From Pelomonas paludis (lineage in GTDB: Bacteria > Pseudomonadota > Gammaproteobacteria > Burkholderiales > Burkholderiaceae_C), in the NCBI RefSeq assembly GCF_039872745.1, contig NZ_JBDPZD010000001.1, positions 682,001-746,000 on the forward strand: a stretch of DNA of 64,000 nucleotides. The letters are read 5' to 3'. This document shows positions 53,763 to 63,822 of the stretch, piece by piece (position 1 is the first letter of the stretch; the number at the start of each line of letters is the position of its first letter). A model generated the notes under the pieces. The model had not been told where the DNA came from. It worked only from the letters and a program-made list of their open reading frames with translations, and did no database searches. The position numbers and the translations under genes are program-made.

Positions 53763-54629
53763 TCAAGGCGCCTTCGCGCAAGCCCGGTCCATGTACTGCA
53801 GCGCCTCCGGCAGCGCGTCCCGGAAGGTCAGCCATTCATGATCGCCATCGACGATGCGCAGCTCGGCCAGCTGGGGCTGGATCTTGAGCAAACGCCAATA
53901 CAGCTGCGCCGAGGCCAGCGCGATGCCCAGCGCATCGTGGTCGCCCGAGGTGATCCACATTGGCACCCGTTGCGGGCCGCTGCTGTAGCGCGCCAGCAAG
54001 GCCGGGTGGTTTTGCGCCCGCCAGGCCTCGGGGTCAAAACGCCCCTCGCGCTGGAAGGCTGGCGAGCGCCGCGCGGCCGAGGTCTCGGGCGGCAGCGGCT
54101 CGTACACCGCCGCGCTGAGCAGGCCCGCCGCACAGAACTTGTCCGGGTGGCGCAGCGCCAGGTTCAAGGCCCCATAGCCGCCCATCGACAGCCCAGCCAC
54201 CGCGCGGCCGTTGCGCTCGGCCACCGTGCGGTACTTGCCGTCCACATAGGGCAGCAGCTCGTTCATCAGCGCCGTGCGCGCCTTGGCTGCGCCCGAATCC
54301 ACCCACCAGGTGTGCGGCCCCGTCGTCGGCATCACCGCAATCACCGGCCGGATCAACCCGCGCTTGATGAGTCCGTCCAGCGTCTGCACCGCCCCGCCCT
54401 GCTGCGCCCAGTCCGTCTCGTTGCCCCCCGCGCCGTGCAGCAGGTAGACCACCGGAAATCGCGCGGTGGGCGGCGCGTCCTTGTAGGCGTCGGGCAGGTA
54501 AATGTTGAACTTCAGCTCGGCGCCGAGGGCGGTGGAGTGGAGGGAGTCGGGGAGGAGGTCGCTGGCGTTGCTTTGCGCCGTGGCAAGCGCGCCCGCTGCA
54601 GCAAGCGCCCAGGTGATGAGCTTGTTCAT
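53763..54629 (-). CDS. Exported esterase of the alpha/beta hydrolase fold (esterase D-like)
   Basis: 288 residues with signal peptide ending NASDLL. The fold blocks are RFPVVYLLHGAGGNETDW (oxyanion), NGRAVAGLSMGGYGALNLALRHPDKF (nucleophile Ser in GLSMGG), SGDHDALG (acid) and GDHEWLTFRDALPEAL (His). Resembles secreted esterases such as FrmB/antigen 85-like and tributyrin esterases. Its ATG overlaps the stop of the B12-type radical SAM gene (ATGA). Confidence 0.88.
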   Translation of the reverse strand: MNKLITWALAAAGALATAQSNASDLLPDSLHSTALGAELKFNIYLPDAYKDAPPTARFPVVYLLHGAGGNETDWAQQGGAVQTLDGLIKRGLIRPVIAVMPTTGPHTWWVDSGAAKARTALMNELLPYVDGKYRTVAERNGRAVAGLSMGGYGALNLALRHPDKFCAAGLLSAAVYEPLPPETSAARRSPAFQREGRFDPEAWRAQNHPALLARYSSGPQRVPMWITSGDHDALGIALASAQLYWRLLKIQPQLAELRIVDGDHEWLTFRDALPEALQYMDRACAKAP

Positions 54630-56527
54630 TTCGTCAACGCCCTCTCAATGCAATCCCTCGCCACCGTCGGCCTCGGCACCTTGACCGGGAACCAACGGCG
54701 CACGTCCTGCTCCAGCCCAATGCCGTGCATGAAGTTGTAGAGGCCCTTCTTGAGGCCTTGGCCGAGGGCGTCGTGGTCGGTGCCGGTGGGGTCGATGAAG
54801 GCGACGTCGTTCTTGGCGAAGTGGCCTTCCGGTAGCGGCTGCAGGCGCACGCCATACGCGTCGGGGTCGCGGCCGACGGGGCTGTGGACGGTGCAGGCAA
54901 AGCGGTGGAAGAAGCCGCTGTGCAGGCAGCCGTTTTCAAAGAGCTGGCGCACGTACTCCAGCGCGTCCACGGTGTCTTGCACGGTCTGGGTGGGGAAGCC
55001 GTACATCAGGTAGGCGTGGACGAGGATGCCGGCGTCGGCAAAGGCCTTGGTGACGCGCGCCACCTGCTCGACGCTGACGCCCTTTTTCATCAGCTGCAGC
55101 AGGCGGTCGGAGGCCACCTCCAGGCCGCCCGAGATGGCGATGCAGCCGCTCTCGGCCAGCAGCGCGGCCAGCTCGGGCGTGAAGGTTTTTTCAAAGCGCA
55201 CATTGCCCCACCACGAGATGGCGACGCCCCGGCGCAGCAGCTCTTGCGCGAGGGCCTTGAGGGCCTTGGGCGGGGCGGCTTCGTCGACGAAGTGGAAGCC
55301 CGTCTGGCCGGTCTCGGCGACGATGGCCTCGATGCGGTCCACCAGCACGCTGGCCGAGGCGGCCTCGTAGCGGGAGATGTAGTCGAGGCTGACATCGCAG
55401 AAGCTGCACTTCTTCCAGTAGCAGCCGTGGGCCACGGTGAGCTTGTTCCAGCGCCCGTCGCTCCACAGCCGGTTCATGGGGTTGAGCATGTCGAGCAGGC
55501 TCAGGTAGTCACCCAGCGGCAGCCCGTCCCAGGTGGGCGTGCCGACCTCGTCGAAAGGGATGTCGGGTTCGACGAAGTTGACGTAGCGGACCTGGCCTTC
55601 ATCGCGCATGAACGTGCGCACCAGCCGCGCGCGTGAGCGCTGGCCTTGCAGGTGCTCCAGCAGCGCGAGCAATGGCCGCTCGCCGCCGTCGAGGGTCACG
55701 TAGTCCACAAAGTCGAAGAGCCTGGGCTCGCGCAGCTCGCGCAGCTCGGTGTTGACGTAGCCGCCGCCCAGCACGATGGTGGTCTGCGGCGCGCGGGCCT
55801 TGACCTGCTTGGCAATGCGCAACGCCGCGTAGACCGAGCCGGGGAAGGGCACCGAGAGCAGCACCACATGGGGCTGGTGCTGGGCGAGGGCTTCGTCGGT
55901 GAGCTTCGCGAGTGTGCGGTCGATGAGGTGCGGCTCGCGCGCCAGGGCCTCGGCCAGTGGGTCGAAGTGGGCTTGCGCGGCGGCCAGCTTCTCGGCGTAG
56001 CGGACGAACTCGAAGCGTTCATCCACCGCCTCGCGCAGCACGTCGGCCAGGTCGTTGAGGAAGAGCGTCGCGTAGTGCCGCGCGCGGTCTTGCAACCCGA
56101 GGGCGCCAAAGGCCCAGGCCAGCGGGTCACCGCCCTCGTCCTCGGCGTGCACGTAGTGGTCCAGCGCCGCAAAGCGCGCGCCCTCGGGCAGGAAGCCGCG
56201 CGTGTTGATGCGGTGGGCCAAGGTGGCGTCCCGCCCCTGCAAAAAGGCGATCACGCGTGGCGTGACGGCCAGGATGCGGTCGAACTCGGCGCAGAACCAC
56301 TGCGCTTGCGGCGTGCTCACCCGGCTTGCCGCCGCGTGCAGCTCGCGCAGCCCCTCGGGCGCCAGCAGGCGCAGCACCAGTGCCAGCGCCAAATCCACCT
56401 GCCGCGCATCCACCCCGCGCGAGCGCAAAAAGCCCGTGAGATAGGCGGTGGACGGGTAGGGCGTGTTGAGCTGGGTCATCGGGGGGATGACCGAGAGCAC
56501 GCGCAGGGGCTGGGCGGGGGGCGTCAC
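54626..56527 (-). CDS. B12-binding-type radical SAM protein
   Basis: 633 residues, GTG start. The N-terminal domain (RVLSVIPPMTQLNTPYPSTAYLTGFLRSRG ... VVLLSVPFPGSVYAALRIAKQVK ... IVLGGGYVNTEL) is the Rossmann fold of corrinoid-binding radical SAM enzymes. The cluster motif is CYWKKCSFCDVS (C-x3-C-x2-C). The usual DxHxxG corrinoid motif is not clearly seen, so cobalamin binding is uncertain. Such enzymes methylate or rearrange peptides, lipids or cofactors. It is convergent with the PEP-CTERM operon. Confidence 0.88.
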   Translation of the reverse strand: MTPPAQPLRVLSVIPPMTQLNTPYPSTAYLTGFLRSRGVDARQVDLALALVLRLLAPEGLRELHAAASRVSTPQAQWFCAEFDRILAVTPRVIAFLQGRDATLAHRINTRGFLPEGARFAALDHYVHAEDEGGDPLAWAFGALGLQDRARHYATLFLNDLADVLREAVDERFEFVRYAEKLAAAQAHFDPLAEALAREPHLIDRTLAKLTDEALAQHQPHVVLLSVPFPGSVYAALRIAKQVKARAPQTTIVLGGGYVNTELRELREPRLFDFVDYVTLDGGERPLLALLEHLQGQRSRARLVRTFMRDEGQVRYVNFVEPDIPFDEVGTPTWDGLPLGDYLSLLDMLNPMNRLWSDGRWNKLTVAHGCYWKKCSFCDVSLDYISRYEAASASVLVDRIEAIVAETGQTGFHFVDEAAPPKALKALAQELLRRGVAISWWGNVRFEKTFTPELAALLAESGCIAISGGLEVASDRLLQLMKKGVSVEQVARVTKAFADAGILVHAYLMYGFPTQTVQDTVDALEYVRQLFENGCLHSGFFHRFACTVHSPVGRDPDAYGVRLQPLPEGHFAKNDVAFIDPTGTDHDALGQGLKKGLYNFMHGIGLEQDVRRWFPVKVPRPTVARDCIERALTK

Positions 56528-56546
56528 GGCAAGGCTGTCAAAACAA

Positions 56547-56573
56547 AGCCCGGCCTCCTTGCGGAGCCGGGCT
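56547..56573 (-). terminator. Intrinsic terminator after ssb
   Basis: Read on the minus strand, AGCCCGGCTCC pairs with GGAGGCCGGGCT (one bulge) and is followed by TTGTTTTG. Confidence 0.85.
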
Positions 56574-56595
56574 GTGCGGGTGTCATGTCAGACGC

Positions 56596-57123
56596 TCAGA
56601 ACGGGATGTCGTCGTCCATGTCGTCAAAGCCCGTCGAGGCTTTGGGCGCCGGGGCCGGAGCACGTGGGGCCGGGGCAGCGCGGGGGGCTGCTGGGCGGGC
56701 GGCTGCGCGCGGGGCGCCGCCACCGTCGTCGTCCATGCCGGCGCCACGGCCGTAGCCGCCACCACCGCCGCCGCCTTCGTCGCCACCGTCACGGCCGCCG
56801 AGCAGTTGCATCTGGTCGGCAATGATTTCGGTGGTGTAGGTGTCGCGGCCTTCTTTGTCCTGCCACTTGCGGGTCTTGAGGCGGCCTTCCACGTAGACCG
56901 GGCGGCCCTTGCGCAGGTACTCGCCGGCAATCTCGGCCAGGCGGTCATTGAAGACCACGCGGTGCCATTCGGTTTCTTCCTGGCGCTCGCCGGTCTCGCG
57001 GTTCTTCCAGTTGCGGGTGGTGGCGATGGAAATCGTGCACCAGGCGCCGCCGTTGGGGTTGTAGCGGACCTCTGGGTCGCGGCCCAGGTTGCCGATGAGG
57101 ATGACTTTGTTGACGCTGGCCAT
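56596..57123 (-). CDS. ssb: Single-stranded DNA-binding protein
   Basis: 175 residues. The OB-fold (1-110) starts MASVNKVILIGNLGRDPEVRY and includes WHRVVFNDRLAEIAGEYLRKGRPVYVEGRLKTRKW. A Gly- and Pro-rich linker leads to the acidic tip DDDIPF, which binds partner proteins such as RecQ, Exo I and PriA. It is an essential replication and repair protein. Divergent from the kinase at 57295. Confidence 0.97.
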   Translation of the reverse strand: MASVNKVILIGNLGRDPEVRYNPNGGAWCTISIATTRNWKNRETGERQEETEWHRVVFNDRLAEIAGEYLRKGRPVYVEGRLKTRKWQDKEGRDTYTTEIIADQMQLLGGRDGGDEGGGGGGGYGRGAGMDDDGGGAPRAAARPAAPRAAPAPRAPAPAPKASTGFDDMDDDIPF

Positions 57124-57294
57124 GGCGGTCCTGCCCTAGGGGGAATCTGAGGTCGCGGATTATGCCCAGCCCGCCCCGCTGGCCGTCCGATGGGAAGCCC
57201 GCAGGTGCCGCCAACAGCCGCATTTCAGGGACTGACGCCCGCATCCCGTCGCAGCGCCCGCCCGGCGGCGGCGTGGCTCCCTAAACTGCCCTGC

Positions 57295-58419
57295 ATGTCG
57301 TCCCCTGCCACTCCGTCCAGTCCCCGCAGCAATGGCCGCAGCAATGGTCGTCTGTGGCTGGCCTACGCCGCCAGCTGCCTGCTGGCCTGGGCGCTCTATG
57401 TGCTGGCCGGGAGCGAGTTCGACCGGGGGCTGGACCCGTTCTGGCTGGCGGTCTACCAGGCCACCACCACGCTGTGGGCGCCGGCGCTGCTGGGCGTGGC
57501 CGTCTGGCCGTGGACGCGCCGCTTGTACCGGCGGCCCTTGGTGCCCTTTGCGCTGGGCCACCTGGTGGGGGCGCTGAGCTTTGGCCTGGCCTGGCTGGTG
57601 GGCGAGTACTTGCTGAACAGCCTGCTCTTCGGCCCCGTGCATGCCGGCGCCGTGCTGCAGGCGGTGCTGCTGTGGCGCGGCATCGTGGGCGTGGCGGTGT
57701 ATGCCGCCATGGCGATTGCCTTCAACGCCGTGCTGCAGGGCCGGGCGGCGCGCTCGGCGGCGGTGGCGGCGGCGCAGGCCGAGGCCGCGCTGGCCAAGGC
57801 CGAGCTGGCGGCCATCAGCGGCAAGCTGAACCCGCACTTCCTCTTCAACACCCTCAACTCCTTGATCGCCCTGGCCCGCACCGACGCCGCCCAGGCCGAG
57901 CAGGCCCTGCTGCGCTTTGCCAGCATGCTGCGCTACGTGCTCGATACGAAGCGCAGCGATGTGGCGGCCACGGGCCACGAGCCCCGCGTGCCGCTGGCCG
58001 ACGAGGTGGCCTTCCTGCGCGACTATCTGGCCCTGGAGGCCCTGCGCCTGGGCGAGCGCTTGCGGGTGGACTGGCAGATCGACGAGGCCGTGCTGGCCGA
58101 CGAGCTGCCGCCGCTGACCCTGCAGCCCCTGGTGGAGAACGCCGTGCAGCACGGCATTGCGCCGCGCAAGGGTGGCGGCTGCATCACCATCCGCGCCGCG
58201 CGGGACGCGCTCTCTGCCGGCCTGCGCCTCGGTGTGGCGGACGACGGCCCGGGCTGCGATCCCGCCAAGCTCGATGCGCCCGATGCCAGTGGCCGCCACG
58301 GCATCGGCCTCGCCGCGCTGCGCAAGCGCTTCTCGCTCGACTACGACGGGCGGGCGCGGCTGCAAATTCATACCGCCCCCGGCGCCGGCTTTCGCGTCGA
58401 TCTCTGGATACCCCAATGA
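57295..58419 (+). CDS. LytS-type sensor histidine kinase
   Basis: 374 residues. Four to five transmembrane helices (residues 20-150), then GKLNPHFLFNTLNSLIALARTDA (phosphoacceptor His in NPHFLFN) and the ATPase domain with LQPLVENAVQHGIAPRKGG and VADDGPGCDPAKLDAPDASGRHGIGLAALRKRF. Partner regulator starts 221 bp downstream, after a run of hairpins. Second LytS/LytTR pair in the window. Confidence 0.92.
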   Translation: MSSPATPSSPRSNGRSNGRLWLAYAASCLLAWALYVLAGSEFDRGLDPFWLAVYQATTTLWAPALLGVAVWPWTRRLYRRPLVPFALGHLVGALSFGLAWLVGEYLLNSLLFGPVHAGAVLQAVLLWRGIVGVAVYAAMAIAFNAVLQGRAARSAAVAAAQAEAALAKAELAAISGKLNPHFLFNTLNSLIALARTDAAQAEQALLRFASMLRYVLDTKRSDVAATGHEPRVPLADEVAFLRDYLALEALRLGERLRVDWQIDEAVLADELPPLTLQPLVENAVQHGIAPRKGGGCITIRAARDALSAGLRLGVADDGPGCDPAKLDAPDASGRHGIGLAALRKRFSLDYDGRARLQIHTAPGAGFRVDLWIPQ

Positions 58420-58440
58420 CGCCCACCCCGTACCGGCTTC

Positions 58441-58560
58441 GCCGGCCTTGCAGGCCGCGCTGCGCCAGTGGCGCAGCCCCTCGGCAGGCTCGAACTGCCC
58501 ACAGGGCAGTTGCGTGTCCGGCCTCGGCCCCTCAAGGGGGCGCACTCAGTGGCCCGGCAA
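58441..58560. repeat. Cluster of GC-rich hairpins between kinase and regulator
   Basis: Perfect hairpins: GCTGCGCC (58459-58466) with GGCGCAGC (58470-58477), and AACTGCCC (58493-58500) with GGGCAGTT (58504-58511). CCCCTCAAGGGGG and GCCCGGCAAAGCCGG follow. No protein-coding sense is visible in either strand of 58420-58640. Confidence 0.6.
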
Positions 58561-58640
58561 AGCCGGTTCCACGGGTGCCGCTGGGTTTTCCGATCGGCTT
58601 TGGCCGTGGCCTGACTGAATTCACGCGATAGGTAGCGCGC

Positions 58641-59390
58641 ATGACGAGCACTTCTGTTCTGATCGCCGAAGACGAACCCCTGGCCCTGGCTGGCCTGGCG
58701 GCCTGGGTGGAAGACACCCCGGGCCTGCGCCTGGTGGCGCGCTGCGGTGATGGCGACGAGGCGCTGGCGCAGATCCGGGCGCTCAAGCCGGCGCTGGTGC
58801 TGTCGGACATCCAGATGCCCGGCATGACGGGCCTGGATGTGCTGCGCGCCGTGCAGGATGACGCCGAGCTCGCCAGCACGCGCTTCATCTTCACCACGGC
58901 CTTCAACGAGCACGCCATCACGGCCTTTGAGCTGCATGCGGTGGACTACTTGCTCAAGCCCTTTGCACGCGAGCGCTTTGACGAGGCCATCCGGCATGCG
59001 CTCAAAGACGCCGCCCCGAGCGCGGCCGAGGTGGCCCAGGCGTTGGGCAGCGCGCCCGACGCGCCGCTGACCCGCATCCTGGTGCGCGACCAGGGCAAGA
59101 TTTTTCCGCTGCAGGTGGACGCCATCGAGTGCCTGCGCTCCGACAACAAATACACCGCCATCACCAGCAAGGGCCGCAGCTACCTGGTGCGCGTGCCTAT
59201 CGCCGGCTTCGAGTCGCGGCTCGACCCCGCGCGCTTCCTGCGCGTGCAGCGCGGCTGCATCGTCAACCTGGACTACGTGGACAGCATGACCCCTGACGAG
59301 AACTCGCAGCTCGTCGTGCAGTTGCGCGACGGCACGCGCATCACCGCCAACCGCGAGGTCTCCAAGATGTTGCGGGAGCAATCGCTATGA
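58641..59390 (+). CDS. LytTR-family response regulator
   Basis: 249 residues. Receiver domain with acidic pair AEDEP, phosphoacceptor Asp in LVLSDIQMPGMTG, then FIFTTAFNEHAITAFELHAVDYLLKPF. LytTR domain (about 145-249) carries IFPLQVDAIECLRSDNKYTAIT and FLRVQRGCIVNLDYVDSMTPDENS. Its TGA overlaps the ATG of the DUF2807 gene. Likely the partner of the kinase upstream. Confidence 0.93.
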   Translation: MTSTSVLIAEDEPLALAGLAAWVEDTPGLRLVARCGDGDEALAQIRALKPALVLSDIQMPGMTGLDVLRAVQDDAELASTRFIFTTAFNEHAITAFELHAVDYLLKPFARERFDEAIRHALKDAAPSAAEVAQALGSAPDAPLTRILVRDQGKIFPLQVDAIECLRSDNKYTAITSKGRSYLVRVPIAGFESRLDPARFLRVQRGCIVNLDYVDSMTPDENSQLVVQLRDGTRITANREVSKMLREQSL

Positions 59391-60226
59391 CATCCTTCTC
59401 TGCACTCACCGCCCGTGGCCTGGTGGCAACCGGTGCGCTGCTGGCTGCCCTCGTGCAGGCCCAGCCCGCGCCCCCGTCATCGTCTGGCGGGCCTGTCTCC
59501 CCGCCCGCGCCCACCGCACAGCCGGCCGCCCCAGCGGCGCCGGCCCCGCTTCCACAGCCGCCGCAACCCCCGCTGCCGCCGGGCGAGGTGGGCAAGCTGT
59601 TCCAGCTCGCGCCCTTCGACCGCATCCTGGTGGACGGCGTTGCCAAGCTCATCCTTGTGCAGGGCGAGCGCGAGCAGGCCTATGTCTGGGGCAGCCCCGA
59701 GATGCTGCGCGCGCTCGACGTGGACGTGGCCGACCAGCAGCTCACCATCCGCCCCAGCGGCACCTGGCGCTTCTGGAACGTGCCGCGCATCAACATCAAG
59801 GTCGAGGTGCGGCAGCTGCGCCAGGTCACCCTCGCGGGCGCGGCCGACCTGCATGCCCCCGGCCCCGTGCAGGCCGAGCAACTCAAGCTCAGCATCTCCG
59901 GCGCGGGCAGCGTGCGCTTTGACCAACTGCAGGCCCAGCAGCTGCAGTTCGACGTCTCCGGCGCCGGCGACGGCCACCTGGCCGGCCAGGTGGGCGAGCT
60001 GAACGTGCGCGTGTCCGGCAAGGGCCGCGTCACGGCCGACCGGCTCAAGGCTGAGAACGCGCGCATCAACATCAGCGGCATCGGCAACGCCTCGCTCTGG
60101 GTCACCGACAAGCTCGCCGCCACCATCAGCGGCATTGGCGGCGTGGACTACTACGGCCAACCCAAGGAAGTGCAGCGCCATGTCTCGGGCATGGGCTCCA
60201 TCTCGTCCAAGGGTGAAAAGCGCTGA
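59387..60226 (+). CDS. Exported DUF2807 (head-GIN-domain) protein
   Basis: 279 residues with signal peptide and a Pro-rich linker (residues 25-65). The DUF2807 right-handed beta-helix domain begins FQLAPFDRILVDGVAKLILVQGE and has the repeated G-x-G-x-V/L strands: LSISGAGSVRF, FDVSGAGDGHL, VRVSGKGRVT, INISGIGNASL, ATISGIGGVDYY. Function unknown; many are envelope proteins downstream of two-component systems. ATGA overlap with the response regulator. Confidence 0.88.
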   Translation: MTSFSALTARGLVATGALLAALVQAQPAPPSSSGGPVSPPAPTAQPAAPAAPAPLPQPPQPPLPPGEVGKLFQLAPFDRILVDGVAKLILVQGEREQAYVWGSPEMLRALDVDVADQQLTIRPSGTWRFWNVPRINIKVEVRQLRQVTLAGAADLHAPGPVQAEQLKLSISGAGSVRFDQLQAQQLQFDVSGAGDGHLAGQVGELNVRVSGKGRVTADRLKAENARINISGIGNASLWVTDKLAATISGIGGVDYYGQPKEVQRHVSGMGSISSKGEKR

Positions 60227-60250
60227 AGGCTGTTGTGGCCCAATTCAGGC

Positions 60251-60487
60251 ATGGACACGCCGCAGCCCGACATCGACCCGCGCATTGACGCTCGCCTGAC
60301 CGACCTGGAAGTCAAGGCCAGCTTCACCGAAGACACCGTCGAGCAGCTCAACCAGGTCATCGTGCGCCAGCAGCAGCAGATCGACGCGCTGCTGCGCCAC
60401 CTGGGCGAGCTGCGCGGCCAGGTGGACCGGCTGGCTGACCCCAATGCGCCTCGCACCTTGCGCGACGAGCTGCCGCCGCATTACTAA
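60251..60487 (+). CDS. slyX: SlyX family protein
   Basis: 78 residues, all-helical coiled-coil protein. RLTDLEVKASFTEDTVEQLNQVIVRQQQQIDALLRHLGELRGQV matches the SlyX family core. Role unproven; homologues have been linked to cell division and lysis phenotypes. 24 bp after the DUF2807 gene, and its stop borders the palindromic element. Confidence 0.9.
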   Translation: MDTPQPDIDPRIDARLTDLEVKASFTEDTVEQLNQVIVRQQQQIDALLRHLGELRGQVDRLADPNAPRTLRDELPPHY

Positions 60488-60649
60488 GGCAACGCTGAAC
60501 AAGTCCCTCGCAGCGCGCGCACCCTCGACTTCGGGCGGTCTGCGTCGTTGCAAATGCTCGCGATACCTACGGGTATCGCTGTGCTTTGCGCCTAGCTGCC
60601 CATCCCGAATCGAGGCGCGCGCATCTGCGGGGACTTATTCAACGTCGCC
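60488..60649. repeat. 162-bp palindromic element with near-complementary ends
   Basis: Left end GGCAACGCTGAACAAGTCCC and right end GGGACTTATTCAACGTCGCC are inverted copies (about 5 mismatches in 20). The arms continue to match for about 45 bp, then the centre holds a perfect inner hairpin GCGATACC-TAC-GGGTATCGC. No gene inside. It starts one base after the slyX stop and ends 7 bp before the cupin stop, so it may also act as a bidirectional terminator. Resembles a MITE or IS-end derivative; identity not established. Confidence 0.75.
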
Positions 60650-60656
60650 CCAAGCC

Positions 60657-61139
60657 TCAGGGCTCGCCGTCCCAATAGTCCAGCCCCGCATCGTGCCGCT
60701 GCAGCAGCCGCAGCCCCGGCGCGAAGCTGCCGACCTTGCCCGAGTCCGGGTAGACGCAGATCTCCGGCTCCTTCTGCGTGCTGATGCTGAGGTAGTGCAG
60801 CGGTGCGCCCGAGGTGTTGAGGATGTGGTGCGGGTACTCGGGCCCCGCCGGGATGGTGATGACATCACCGGCCCGGATGGGCAGCAGCTCGCCGGCCACA
60901 CGCAGCGTGCCTTCGCCCTGGAGGACGATGAACATCTCCTCTTCGGCGAAGTGGTAGTGGTAGGGGCAGCTCTGCTGGCCGGGGGCGACGATGTCGAAGG
61001 CGGCGCCCAGCTGCTGGGCGGCCGTGCCTTTCGTCATCGAGGTTGACTCGCTGTCGTACAGCGGCGGCCGCACGAAGCGTTCGCGCGGCTGCTCGTGGAA
61101 GTTGCGGATCAAACGTTGGCGGAGTTCGTCAGAGGTCAT
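60657..61139 (-). CDS. Cupin-domain protein
   Basis: 160 residues. A double-stranded beta-helix with cupin motif 1 (CPYHYHFAEEEMFIVLQGEGTLRV) and motif 2 (PAGPEYPHHILNTSGAPLHYLSIS). Metal ligands His-x-His, Glu and His are present. The protein ends DYWDGEP. Similar cupins are common in Burkholderiales but lack a defined substrate. It starts 24 bp from the divergent recQ start. Confidence 0.85.
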   Translation of the reverse strand: MTSDELRQRLIRNFHEQPRERFVRPPLYDSESTSMTKGTAAQQLGAAFDIVAPGQQSCPYHYHFAEEEMFIVLQGEGTLRVAGELLPIRAGDVITIPAGPEYPHHILNTSGAPLHYLSISTQKEPEICVYPDSGKVGSFAPGLRLLQRHDAGLDYWDGEP

Positions 61140-61163
61140 CGTGCATCGACAATCGCGCGGCCC

Positions 61164-63035
<1,872 letters not shown>

Positions 63036-63036
63036 C

Positions 63037-63540
63037 GTGGAAGGCTCGGCGCCGACAGCTCACGGCCGAAGGCACACCCGAGGCCTAGCTACCTGGCGTG
63101 GGCTCGTTGGCTTGATAGCGGTTGTCTGCATCTTCCGGTTCTGCACCTGGGCGGTCAAAGATGAAAATGTTGGCCTCCTAGAGGTGGTCGCGTCACCGGA
63201 CGATGCGATGTATGCGGCTCGCCTCGAGCACTTTGGTGGCGCCTTTGGGGCCGGCTACTGCTCGACCTATTTAATCGTTCGTGGAGGCAAGAAGGCGTCG
63301 GCAAGTGCGCTGAGCTACAGCGATGTCGAAGACGAAGTTGTGCTCGAAGGGAATTGCGGTTCGGAGCTTGAAATGAACTGGACGGGGCCTCGAGACCTTC
63401 GCGTTCGAGTGCTGAAAGGCCGGGTCTATCGGTTGCGCAACAAGCATCCGCAGCCGAACGTGAACGTGGCGTTCGAGTTTGGTAGCGAGGTCGTTCGAAC
63501 GGACTTGGTTGACCCCAACGCGTCGGGTGCCGGGCGCTGA
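63037..63540 (+). CDS. Small membrane-anchored protein, unknown
   Basis: 167 residues from GTG 63037, one base after the recQ stop. One transmembrane helix (WRGLVGLIAVVCIFRFCTWAV, residues 20-40), then a soluble domain with three Cys residues. The base composition is clearly less GC-rich than recQ, so it may be acquired DNA. I recognise no family. Confidence 0.6.
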   Translation: MEGSAPTAHGRRHTRGLATWRGLVGLIAVVCIFRFCTWAVKDENVGLLEVVASPDDAMYAARLEHFGGAFGAGYCSTYLIVRGGKKASASALSYSDVEDEVVLEGNCGSELEMNWTGPRDLRVRVLKGRVYRLRNKHPQPNVNVAFEFGSEVVRTDLVDPNASGAGR

Positions 63541-63549
63541 GAAGGAACG

Positions 63550-63807
63550 TCAGCGCAGTGCCTCCCCCGCCTGACGACCTAGGGCCCATGACACCCCCAG
63601 ATTGCGACTGCATGGGACGCAGGCGGTTTCCACGCACCTCACAAAGCTGTCCAGGATGGACGGCCAGCCCGCGCGCTGCTGCTCTTCGGAGTGCGTGGGC
63701 TCGCTCTCGAAGGTTTCGCGCACGGTCACGCCCTCGGAGCCTACGCTGAACTCGACCCGCAACTCGCAGTCGCCAAGCTGGGCCGCGATCAACCGGTGCA
63801 TCTCCAC
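63550..63807 (-). pseudogene. Truncated SRPBCC/AHSA1-like domain (C-terminal remnant)
   Basis: 85 codons from GTG 63807. The stretch ELRVEFSVGSEGVTVRETFESE followed by QQRAGWPSILDSFVRCVE matches only the last third of SRPBCC/AHSA1 proteins (usually about 140-150 residues); the first two thirds are missing. It continues into an unusual Cys-rich tail. It lies in the same frame as the following partial gene, 15 bp past that gene's stop. Confidence 0.55.
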
Positions 63808-63822
63808 CGCCGTTGGCGGTGC

